From assembly GCA_963706515.1 (NCBI GenBank), contig CAVPMW010000016.1, positions 1 to 38,087 on the forward strand: a stretch of 38,087 bases of DNA, in the 5' to 3' direction. Origin of the DNA: CAVPMW01 sp963706515 (GTDB lineage Bacteria > Chloroflexota > Anaerolineae > Anaerolineales > UBA4823). The notes beneath the pieces are model-generated. The model had not been told where the DNA came from, made no database searches, and saw only the letters and a program-made list of their open reading frames with translations. Below, in pieces: positions 27,844 through 35,712 of this stretch. Position numbers and translations under genes: made by a program. The first letter of the stretch is position 1; the number at the start of each line of letters is the position of its first letter.

Positions 27844-29119
27844 ATGACTAGCAAATTTGGAGTTAATTCCGAAGTTGGTAAGCTGCGCAAGGTGATCGTT
27901 CACCGGCCTGACCTGAGCATGAAACGCTTGACCCCCAGCAACCACGATGAGCTGCTCTTCGACGATGTGCTGTGGGTGGAACGCGCCCAGTGGGAGCACG
28001 ACCAGTTCGTGAAAGCCATGCGCGACCGGGGAATCGAAGTGTACTTACCACGTGGACCTGCTGGCGGAAGCGCTGGCGGCATCTGAAGCTGCCCGGCGGA
28101 ATGTGATCCAGCTGGTCGCCTCTGAGTACACCGTGGGATGGTCGCTGCTCGACGAAGTGCGCGAATTCCTGATGAAGGTCGAGCCGAGGGTGCTCGCCAC
28201 CCATCTGGTCGGCGGATTAACGATCGGCGAGATGGAGGCGATGGGCTTTGACCTGCCCAAATTCAGGAAGATTTCGCTGAGCGCAGCGGCAGTTGACGAT
28301 CCGGGCTTCTTTGTCATCCCGCCGGTGCCGAACTCCCTCTTCCAGCGCGATCCTTCTTGCTGGATTTATAACGGAGTTACGGTCAATCCGATGTACTGGC
28401 CGGCGCGGCGGCGAGAAGCGCTCAACATGCTCACCATCTACCGCTACCACCCCATGTTCCAGGATGCGGGATTTGAGTTTTGGTATCCGGAGGCGAGCGC
28501 TGACGGCAGCTTCAATATCCAGGACTTCGGTCGAGCCTCTATGGAAGGCGGCGACGTGCAGCCCATCGGCAATGGCACGGTGGCGATTGGGATGAGCGAG
28601 CGCACCCAGGGGCGGATGATCGAGATGGTCGCCAAAGCCCTGTTCGAGAAAGGCGGGGCGGAGCGGGTTATCGTGGCGGTAATGACCAAGGACCGCGCCC
28701 ACATGCACCTGGATACCGTCTTCACCCTGCTTGACCGCGACATTGCCACCGCCTTCCCCAAGGTGGTCAACAACATCCGCGCCATCAGCCTGCGCCCGGG
28801 GGCGAAACCGGGGGATTTCCACGTAACCGAAGAGGTAAGCTTCCTGTCTGCAGTAGCCAATGCGCTCAAGGTCAAGAAGCTAAATGTGGTCGAAACCGGC
28901 GGAGATGAATACCAGATGCAGCGCGAGCAGTGGGACGACGCCAACAATACCGTCGCGCTGGAGCCGGGGGTAGTAGTATCTTACGAGCGCAACACCTACA
29001 CGATTGCCAGGATGCGCCAGGCAGGGGTAGAAGTGGTCGCAATTGCCGGCTTCGAGCTCGGCAAGGGGCGCGGCGGCGGGCATTGCATGACCTGCCCGAT
29101 ATTGAGGGATGGCATTTAG
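27844..29119 (+). CDS. arcA: Arginine deiminase
   Basis: Hydrolyses arginine to citrulline and ammonia, the first step of the pathway. About 424 residues. It has GVNSEVGKLRKVIVHRPDL at the N-terminus, PNSLFQRDPSCW, the substrate-binding EGGDV, MHLDTVFT with the catalytic histidine, and GRGGGHCMTCP with the nucleophilic cysteine (codon 29084-29086). The last motif has the Pseudomonas-type form. One extra T near 28043 shifts the frame between GIEVY and YHVDLLAEAL. AGGAGCTCACAT precedes ATG 27844. Its TAG stop lies within the ribosome binding site of the next small gene. Confidence 0.93.
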
Positions 29120-29129
29120 GAGGTCGGCT

Positions 29130-29333
29130 GTGAATAAAGTCTGGCCATGGATTTTTGGCATTGGAATGGGCTTGATCGTCATCGCCCTGATGTTCTCCGC
29201 GAGGTCTGACCGGCACGCTTACTGGGTAGCCAGAGGAACGGTTGCCCGAGCTGTCCAGGTGACTCAGGTGGGCGAGGTTACCAAGATTCAATTTCCCTGC
29301 CACATTCCGGGAGAATCGATCGAGATCCGATAA
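29130..29333 (+). CDS. Small single-span membrane protein coupled to arcA
   Basis: 67 residues starting at GTG 29130, six bases after AGGAGG, whose first bases overlap the arcA stop codon. Residues about 4-23 (VWPWIFGIGMGLIVIALMF) form one hydrophobic helix, followed by a short polar tail. I do not recognise the family. The tight coupling suggests that it is made together with arginine deiminase. Confidence 0.6.
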   Translation: MNKVWPWIFGIGMGLIVIALMFSARSDRHAYWVARGTVARAVQVTQVGEVTKIQFPCHIPGESIEIR

Positions 29334-29431
29334 ATCATGCGCGTTTTACGTCTGGAAGAGGTGATCGAAGTATCCCATCAAACTTGATGGTTAATCGCTT
29401 AAAATGATGTATCGACCTATCGCTGCAGTCT

Positions 29432-30163
29432 ATGCTTAATTCCACGCTGCCAGCATTTATCTGGGGCGGGTTAGCTGCGAGCACGCTTTTAATCGGTTAT
29501 GTTCTCGCGGATCGTCACCTTTCCAACCGTGTGATTGGACTAATCATGGGGTTCGGGGCGGGTGCGCTCATCGCAGCCATTGCCTACGAGCTGGTACCCG
29601 AATCCAAGCTGACTGGCGTGGATGTAATTATTGCATTTGGCCTGGGGGCATTGGCTTTCTTTGCAGGCGATTGGCTGATAGACCGCCAGGGCGGTGCAGA
29701 CCGCAAGGATATCGCAGGCGGTCAGGAAGGCGGCTCCGGATCGGCGATTTTTATCGGTACCTTGCTGGATGGCGTGCCTGAGTCGATTACCCTGGGGATG
29801 GGCCTGGCAGTGGGTGGAACGATCAGCATCGCTTTTTTTACGGCGATCCTCGTTTCAAATATCCCGGAAGGTGTGGCTGGCACGCTCAATATGGAAGCTT
29901 CAGGGCGCTCTTATAGGAGCATCCTGTGGAGATGGGTTGCCCTGATCATCATTTCCGCCGTGTGTGCGGCGTTGGGCTTTGCTGTGATCCGCATTTTTCC
30001 TGGCGTGGATGGGCATTTAATGCAAGCCTTCGCCGCCGGCGCGATGCTTATGATGCTGGCAGATGCCATGATGCCAGAGGCATTCGAGCACGGCGGCAAC
30101 CTGGTCGGTATTACCACCGTCCTGGGATTCTTGATGGCTGCCACCTTATCCACACTCGAATGA
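29432..30163 (+). CDS. ZIP-family metal transporter
   Basis: A 243-residue inner-membrane protein with about eight helices. It shows MGFGAGALIAAIAYELVPES in an early helix, a short polar loop with charged and glycine residues (RQGGADRKDIAGGQ), then GTLLDGVPESITLGMGLAVGG and ILVSNIPEGVAGTLNME. The last two are the metal-binding helices of the ZIP family in the version with DGVPE and SNIPEG, where many members have HxxPE. AGAMLMMLADAMMPEA closes the protein. It should import zinc or another divalent metal. It is separated from arcA by 300 bases and the binding site is poor, so it is probably transcribed on its own. Confidence 0.85.
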   Translation: MLNSTLPAFIWGGLAASTLLIGYVLADRHLSNRVIGLIMGFGAGALIAAIAYELVPESKLTGVDVIIAFGLGALAFFAGDWLIDRQGGADRKDIAGGQEGGSGSAIFIGTLLDGVPESITLGMGLAVGGTISIAFFTAILVSNIPEGVAGTLNMEASGRSYRSILWRWVALIIISAVCAALGFAVIRIFPGVDGHLMQAFAAGAMLMMLADAMMPEAFEHGGNLVGITTVLGFLMAATLSTLE

Positions 30164-30279
30164 AGGATGGATATCAAACTGCGAATTACATATGATGGAC
30201 ATTCCTACACCTGTTAGAATTTAATATATATTACAATCACGAGTATTGGTTGACATTATTAATACAATTATGCAAGCCA

Positions 30280-30308
30280 TTGACTTAACAATTCGCCGAA
30301 TGTAATTT
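30280..30308 (+). promoter_or_regulatory. Candidate promoter for the PPK2 operon
   Basis: TTGACT (30280-30285) and TAATTT (30303-30308) are 17 bases apart in an A/T-rich gap, about 110 bases before the PPK2 start. The -10 box partly lies in an inverted repeat AATTCGCCG/CGGCGAATT (30290-30338). Confidence 0.4.
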
Positions 30309-30344
30309 TATTATCGCCACGTAAGCATACGGCGAATTGCTCAA

Positions 30345-30400
30345 GTAATTGGCTGAATTAAACATTTCGGATTGTAAAGATACTTTCGGCCAATCACAAA
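30345..30400. repeat. GTGATTGGCCG palindromic element, copy 2
   Basis: GTAATTGGCTG (30345-30355) and CGGCCAATCAC (30387-30397) form the ends of a 53-bp element. The last 21 bases (30380-30400) are identical to the first copy at 8657-8677. It stops 18 bases before the PPK2 start codon, so it lies in the leader. Confidence 0.7.
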
Positions 30401-30417
30401 TATTTATGGAGGCAGGA

Positions 30418-31311
30418 ATGGGAAAGGACAAGAAAAAAGGTAAGAAAGGCAAGCCGGATTCAAAATCTGAAATTATCGAAATCCAGGGAGGTGGCGAGTC
30501 TGGTCAGGCAGCCCCAGAAAGCCCCGCTGAACCGCGGCCGAAGCTGAGCCGCAAGGAATTCGATGCGGAGATGGAAAAGCTGCAGGTCGAGCTGGTCAAG
30601 ATGCAGGAGTGGGTGAAAGCCAGCGGGGCGAAAATATGCGTGATTTTCGAAGGGCGCGATACAGCGGGCAAAGGCGGTGTGATCAGGCGCATTACCGAGC
30701 GCGTCAGCCCGCGCGTTTTCCGCGTGGTGGCGTTATCGGCGCCGACCGAACGCGAGAAATCGCAGATGTACTTCCAGCGCTACATGCCGCATCTACCGGC
30801 AGCAGGCGAGGTGGTGCTCTTCGACCGGAGCTGGTACAACCGGGCTGGCGTGGAGCGCGTGATGGGCTTCGCCACCCAGGAACAAGTGGAGTATTTCCTT
30901 AAATACACACCATTTGTTGAAAATGCCATCATCGCTTCTGGGGTCATCCTGGTCAAATACTGGCTGGAGGTCAGCAAGGATGAGCAGGCAAAACGCTTCC
31001 AGGAACGCAATGAGGACTACCGCAAGATCTGGAAGCTCAGCCCGATGGATTTGCAGGCGCAGGCACGCTGGTACGATTATTCCCGGGCGCGGGACGCGAT
31101 GTTTGCCGCCACCGACACTCCGGAGTGCCCCTGGTACGTGGTGCCTTCCGACGACCAGCGCCGGGCGCGGCTGAACTGCATCTCGCATTTCTTAAGCCTG
31201 GTCCCGTACGAGGAAGTGCCGCGCGAGCCCTTGAAATTCCCGAAACGCCAGGCGAAGGGCAGCTATGTGGACTCGGACTATCCTTATCGCTACGTCCCCG
31301 AGCGATTTTAA
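30418..31311 (+). CDS. ppk2: Polyphosphate kinase 2
   Basis: PPK2 enzymes transfer phosphate between polyphosphate and nucleotides, mostly making ATP or GTP from polyphosphate. The protein has 297 residues. A lysine-rich, disordered N-terminus (MGKDKKKGKKGKPD) precedes the single kinase domain with Walker A EGRDTAGKGG (about 78-87) and lid/Walker B VVLFDRSWYNRAGVE (132-146). WKLSPMDLQAQARWYDYSRA and CPWYVVPSDDQRRARLNCI follow. This is the one-domain, class I-like form. GGAGGCAGGA precedes ATG 30418; earlier in-frame starts lie inside the repeat. It is 14 bases from the P-type ATPase gene. Confidence 0.92.
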   Translation: MGKDKKKGKKGKPDSKSEIIEIQGGGESGQAAPESPAEPRPKLSRKEFDAEMEKLQVELVKMQEWVKASGAKICVIFEGRDTAGKGGVIRRITERVSPRVFRVVALSAPTEREKSQMYFQRYMPHLPAAGEVVLFDRSWYNRAGVERVMGFATQEQVEYFLKYTPFVENAIIASGVILVKYWLEVSKDEQAKRFQERNEDYRKIWKLSPMDLQAQARWYDYSRARDAMFAATDTPECPWYVVPSDDQRRARLNCISHFLSLVPYEEVPREPLKFPKRQAKGSYVDSDYPYRYVPERF

Positions 31312-31325
31312 TAAGGAGGTAAAGG

Positions 31326-34067
31326 ATGAGCGCAGAACAGATCGATAAGCAAATGAACTGGTATACCATGACGCCTGAAGAGGTTGGGAAACAGCTTCAG
31401 GTTGACCCCGCGAAAGGCTTGAGCGTTGCCGAGGCGAAACAGAGGCAGCAAAAATACGGTCCGAACATGCTGGCTGGCAAAAAGAAGGAACCGGGCTGGC
31501 AGGCATTCCTGCGCCAGTACCGGGACTTTATGCAGCTGCTCCTGCTCGGCGCAGCGATCGTCAACCAGCTCGCCACCCATGAGTGGGGAACGACGATACT
31601 GCTCGTCGTACTGACGATTTTCAATGCAATCCTGGGGCTAAACGGGGAATCGAAAGCCGAGGCCAGCCTGGCGGCGCTGGAACAGATGATGAAAAACATC
31701 GCCCGCGTGCGCCGCGACGGGCAAGCGGTGGAGGTCGATGCCGAGGAGCTGGTGCCGGGTGACATCGTGCTGATGGAGGCGGGCAATCGCGTCCCGGCGG
31801 ATGGCCGGCTCTTTTTAACTGCGAATGTCGAGATTGAGGAAGCCGCACTGACCGGCGAGAGCGTGGCTTCGCCCAAGAACACCGAAGTCATCGCTAAAGC
31901 CGATGCTCCCCTGGGCGACCGCCACTGCATGGCTTACATGAACACTTCGGTCACGCGTGGACGCGCAGAGATGATCGTCACCACCACCGGTATGGCTACC
32001 GAGATGGGTCACATCGCAGATTTATTGAACAAGACCGAAGCGGATAAGACCCCCCTGCAGAAGCAGCTCGACAAGCTGACCATCACGATTGCCGGCCTGG
32101 CTGGCCTCGCCTTCGTCCTGATGTTCGTCCTGCTATTGAGCAAGGGTATGTCGTTCGACCAAATCTTTCTGGCTGGCATCGCCCTGGCAATCTCAGCCAT
32201 CCCGACCGGCATGCCGGCGGTAGTGACCACGATGTACTCGGCGGGGACGCGCGTCCTGGCCGGCCAGAACGCTATCGTCAAACGCCTGCCGTCGGTGGAA
32301 ACGCTGGGCTCGGTCTCGGCGATCTGCTCGGACAAGACCGGCACATTAACCCTAAACAAGATGACGGCGCGGGAATTCGTCATCCCAGGTCATAACCATT
32401 ATCAGGTGACCGGAGAAGGATACAGCACCCAAGGGCAGCTGCTGCACGACGGAGGCACCAAGATCGATCTGGATGCGATTATGCTGCCCATGGCGCTGTG
32501 CGCTGACGCCCGATTGGATGGCGAAAACCTGATCGGCGACCCCACTGAAGGCGCGCTGATCGTGCTGGCAGAGAAAGGCGGCATCAGCGTGGATGGCGCC
32601 CGTAAAACATATCCCCGCGTAGCCGAGGTGCCTTTTGACTCGGATTACAAGTTCATGGCGACCTTCCACAATATGAAAAATGAGCAGGGGAAGCCCGTGG
32701 TGCGTGCATTCGTCAAAGGAGCGCCAGATGTGCTGATCGCCCGCGGCGGCTCATACTGGATGCCAGGAGGCGAGGTGACTCCGGTCACCGACGATAACCG
32801 CCACCTGGCACTCCAAGAGAACGACCGCATCGCGCAAGCAGGTGAGCGAGTCATGGTAGTGGCGCGGCGTGATTTCAACCCGCAATCGTTTGATCCAAAA
32901 GGTAAACTGATCGACTTGATGACTGACCTGACCCTGCTGGCGATGGTCGGCATCGTCGATCCGCCGCGCGCCGAAGCCAAGGACGCAATCGCCAAGTGCC
33001 ACAGCGCCGGTATCCAGGTGCGCATGATCACGGGCGACCACGCGGTCACGGCAGCAGCCATCGGGCACGAGCTGGGCATCGAGGGGACAGCCCTTACCGG
33101 TGCAGAGTTTTCTGCCAAGAGCGATGAGACCCTGCTCAAAGAGCTGGACGACATCGGCGTTGTCGCCCGCGTCGCTCCCGAAGACAAGATCCGCCTGGTA
33201 GACCTGCTGCAGAGAAAACAGAACATCGTCGCCATGACGGGCGACGGAGTCAACGACGCGCCCGCCCTGAAGAAAGCTGATATCGGCGTGGCGATGGGCA
33301 TCACCGGCACCGAGGTCTCCAAACAGGCAGCCGTGATGATCCTGACCGACGACAACTTCGCTACCATCGTCAAGGCGGTGGAATACGGGCGAGCGATCTA
33401 CGATAACCTGTCTAAATACATCCGCTTTCAGATGGGGATGCTCGCGGCGTTCATCATCAGCTATTTGGGCGCAGCGTTGTTCGGCATCCTCGGCGGCGTG
33501 CCTTTCGCAGTGCTGGTGGTGCTGTTCATCAACTTCCTGGTACAGGTGCCCATCGCCATTGCCCTCGGCTTCGATAAACCCTCTCCGGGGTTGATGGAGC
33601 GTAAGCCGCGCCCGCTGAGCCAGCCCGTGCTGTCTCGCTCGCAGTGGGCACGGCTCGTTTTCATGGGGCTCTTAGTTGCTTTTGGCACCCTGCTCGTAGA
33701 ATGGTATTTCACATCAGTCAACGTCGAGTACGCGGCAACCATGGGGTTTGCGACGTTTGCGCTGTTCAACATCGCCTTTGGCTTGAGCGCTCGCTCGGAG
33801 ACCGGCACGATATTCAACCGGGAGCTCCTGACAGACCGGCGCCAGCTCGGTCTGTTCGGACTGGCTCTGCTGCTGACCTACCTTGCCACCGAGTTGGGTT
33901 TCCTGCAGCGCATCCTGGGTACGGTCGAGCTGAGCGGGCAGCAATGGCTGCTGTGTTTTGTGCTTGCCATCTTATTGCTGCTCGTCGACGAGATCGTAAA
34001 GTTCTTCATGAGACGCAGCCGCCGAAGCCAGCAGCCAACCGCTGTGATGGTCGCTGCCCAGGCATAG
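31326..34067 (+). CDS. P-type cation-transporting ATPase (P2 group)
   Basis: A 913-residue intact membrane pump. It has the N-terminal cation-ATPase domain (TPEEVGKQLQVDPAKGLS), LTGES (from residue 175), the phosphorylation motif DKTGTLT with D336, nucleotide-binding FVKGAP, MITGDH and the hinge GDGVNDAP (639-646). About ten membrane helices follow the P2 order. The TM4 motif is PTGMP (293-297), where calcium pumps have PEGLP. The glutamate that binds calcium or sodium is therefore absent, and the transported ion is open. AAGGAGGTAAAGG precedes ATG 31326. It follows ppk2 directly and is followed by a terminator. Confidence 0.9.
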   Translation: MSAEQIDKQMNWYTMTPEEVGKQLQVDPAKGLSVAEAKQRQQKYGPNMLAGKKKEPGWQAFLRQYRDFMQLLLLGAAIVNQLATHEWGTTILLVVLTIFNAILGLNGESKAEASLAALEQMMKNIARVRRDGQAVEVDAEELVPGDIVLMEAGNRVPADGRLFLTANVEIEEAALTGESVASPKNTEVIAKADAPLGDRHCMAYMNTSVTRGRAEMIVTTTGMATEMGHIADLLNKTEADKTPLQKQLDKLTITIAGLAGLAFVLMFVLLLSKGMSFDQIFLAGIALAISAIPTGMPAVVTTMYSAGTRVLAGQNAIVKRLPSVETLGSVSAICSDKTGTLTLNKMTAREFVIPGHNHYQVTGEGYSTQGQLLHDGGTKIDLDAIMLPMALCADARLDGENLIGDPTEGALIVLAEKGGISVDGARKTYPRVAEVPFDSDYKFMATFHNMKNEQGKPVVRAFVKGAPDVLIARGGSYWMPGGEVTPVTDDNRHLALQENDRIAQAGERVMVVARRDFNPQSFDPKGKLIDLMTDLTLLAMVGIVDPPRAEAKDAIAKCHSAGIQVRMITGDHAVTAAAIGHELGIEGTALTGAEFSAKSDETLLKELDDIGVVARVAPEDKIRLVDLLQRKQNIVAMTGDGVNDAPALKKADIGVAMGITGTEVSKQAAVMILTDDNFATIVKAVEYGRAIYDNLSKYIRFQMGMLAAFIISYLGAALFGILGGVPFAVLVVLFINFLVQVPIAIALGFDKPSPGLMERKPRPLSQPVLSRSQWARLVFMGLLVAFGTLLVEWYFTSVNVEYAATMGFATFALFNIAFGLSARSETGTIFNRELLTDRRQLGLFGLALLLTYLATELGFLQRILGTVELSGQQWLLCFVLAILLLLVDEIVKFFMRRSRRSQQPTAVMVAAQA

Positions 34068-34090
34068 GTACGACTAACCGCAAGACTTTG

Positions 34091-34120
34091 AGAAGGGTGG
34101 GTGCAAGCATCCGCCCTTCT
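34091..34120 (+). terminator. Terminator after the P-type ATPase
   Basis: AGAAGGGTGGGTGC and GCATCCGCCCTTCT pair over 14 positions, with two G-U pairs and a tiny loop, and TTTCC follows. It lies 23 bases after the ATPase stop. Confidence 0.65.
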
Positions 34121-34187
34121 TTCCGTATTGTGGCCTTTTCCTGGAATGGTTTAGTGAGCCTAATATATTTTATGCGGAGGCCAGATA

Positions 34188-34545
34188 ATGGTCGCTTTTC
34201 TTGTAGTATTTCTTTCCCTGGGACGCCTTTACCGGCAGATGCTCAAGCAACCCGAGACCCGGGCGCTGCTCTTGGTGGCAACATTGAGTCGTGGTCGTCG
34301 GTGTTTTGTTTTACATGAATGTCGAGCATTGGAGCCTGGTGAACGCGGTCTACTTCTGCGTGGTTACGCTGGGAACGGTGGGTTATGGCGATATCACTCC
34401 CACGACGGATGTGGGCAAGATCTTTACGACGGTTTACATCATCGTGGGCCTGTCGATCCTCGGCGGCTTTTTTGCTACCGCTGGCAGGCTATTAATACCG
34501 ACTGTCGCGTTAGAGGAAAGAGGGGATCATGAAGCGGCTCTATAA
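34188..34545 (+). CDS. Two-TM potassium channel, frameshifted
   Basis: About 118 residues. A first helix (VAFLVVFLSLGRLY), a linker (QMLKQPETRALLLVATL) and, after one extra base near 34287, VVVGVLFYMNVEHWSLVNAVYF, the pore loop TLGTVGYGD and the last helix IFTTVYIIVGLSILGGFFA. The TVGYG filter makes potassium selectivity clear. GGAGG precedes ATG 34188. A RCK regulatory domain is absent in this short version. The last residues may be shifted, as a short frame (34529-34585, preceded by GAGGAAAGAGGGG) could be its true tail. Confidence 0.8.
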
Positions 34546-34681
34546 AGAGTCTGAACCAAATGCCGATGCGGAAAAGCCAGAATAATATGGAGAAAGCAGA
34601 GAATAGGAAACGTTGGCAGAAGAACTGGTTTTCAGGCGATCCGGAGATGTGTTTAGCCCTGGGAGACTGGGACCCCTAAGC

Positions 34682-35159
34682 TTATCCAGCCAATACCTTG
34701 CGGATCTCGCGCTGGTGGCTCTGGTTATGCCTGTAGATCATCTTAATGATATTCCCCAGTGAAGCGACGCCTATGAATGGGTGCCGGACGTTCAGGGCTA
34801 GCTCAGCCGGCTGCATCCGGGTCACGCGAGCGATATTTTCCTGGCGTAGTTGTTTGAATTGGTCGAGCAGATCATCTACCGACCGATCGCCCAGTATGAC
34901 AAGCTGGCTCTCATTAGTAGCGGTTTATATCGAAATCGAGCGAAACACCCGATCCATCTCCGGTGGATATCATCCAACAAGAGAGATAAAGCTCGCTCGG
35001 TGGTCACGAAGTGCCCTAACACCTGGGCGATTTTCCAGTTGGTCCCCTCCGAATTGATCTGCACCTGCCAGGCAGTCTCCGGTAAGGTGGAAAAGAAATC
35101 ACAGTCTTTTCGCATTCCGTTTGTAAGCGCTCAGCCAACCACTTGGGAAAATCAGACAT
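34682..35159 (-). CDS. DinB-family (DUF664-like) protein, frameshifted
   Basis: A four-helix-bundle protein of about 160 residues of the DinB/YfiT superfamily, possibly a metal- and thiol-dependent transferase. It begins MSDFPKWLAERLQTECEKTV (ATG at 35157-35159). It continues FFSTLPETAWQVQINSEGTNWKIAQVLGHFVTTERAL, with the first metal-ligand histidine in LGHF. Then come GVSLDFDINRY, NESQLVILGDRSVDDLLDQF and the last helix NIIKMIYRHNQSHQREIRKVLAG with the HxxxH ligands. The frame changes near 35105 (one lost base in a T-run) and near 34968 and 34923 (extra bases). The function is unknown. Confidence 0.75.
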
Positions 35160-35712
35160 TCAGCCTCACTATCTGGTCCGTGGGATAACCGGCAGAAATC
35201 CACGCATCAATCCTTCGACAACCAGGAAAACCGGGATAATTTGAAAACATGCGCTCGCTGTTCTAAACAATATACTATCTCCGGTAATCACAGATGATAC
35301 CACACGCAATTCCTCCATCGGTACTTGGACGCTTATACTAAACAGGTCATTACTCTGAAGCTAACGCCATTTAGAGTACTGGTTTATTCAAAACACTTTC
35401 GACTGGTTTGCTTCAACTGAAACCACTGGGACATTCTCTACCGGGAACAAGCCGCGGAGCAGGAGTGGCTCGAGCCGTACAAGCGAGGCAATAAAAGTTG
35501 AATGTCTTCCTTCGCAGCTATACCCCATCGCTATCTGGACGGACATGGATGCTCACTGACATTGAAAAGGTGATAAGCTGGCGGATTGGGCCGGAATCGA
35601 GGGCACAGGCTGCACTCAGGATGCAAGGCGTAAGGTTCAGCAGCTCAAGCAATGCTCCACAGTTTACTTACGTACAAATAATAATTTCTCACTCAAGACA
35701 AGGAGCACGATC
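35160..35712. other. Intergenic region of about 550 bases, no clear gene
   Basis: No recognisable gene is visible. A short open stretch at 35421-35501 reads NHWDILYREQAAEQEWLEP and ends in a stop. It has coding-like composition and may be the remnant of a lost gene. The rest is A/T-richer than the flanking sulfatase. AAGGAG at 35699-35704 serves the sulfatase. Confidence 0.4.

Noticed and set aside
21400..28050. Programmed ribosomal frameshifting in the arc genes
   Set aside because: The shifts occur at many unrelated sites without slippery heptamers, and similar breaks occur in unrelated genes, so sequence error is simpler.
30349..30417. An earlier in-frame start for PPK2
   Set aside because: These codons lie within the palindromic repeat; the ATG at 30418 has a good ribosome binding site and a typical lysine-rich start.
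34529..34679. Two tiny frames of 18 and 30 codons after the potassium channel
   Set aside because: The first has a purine-rich upstream site and might be the channel's shifted tail, but neither matches a family and both are too short to call as genes.
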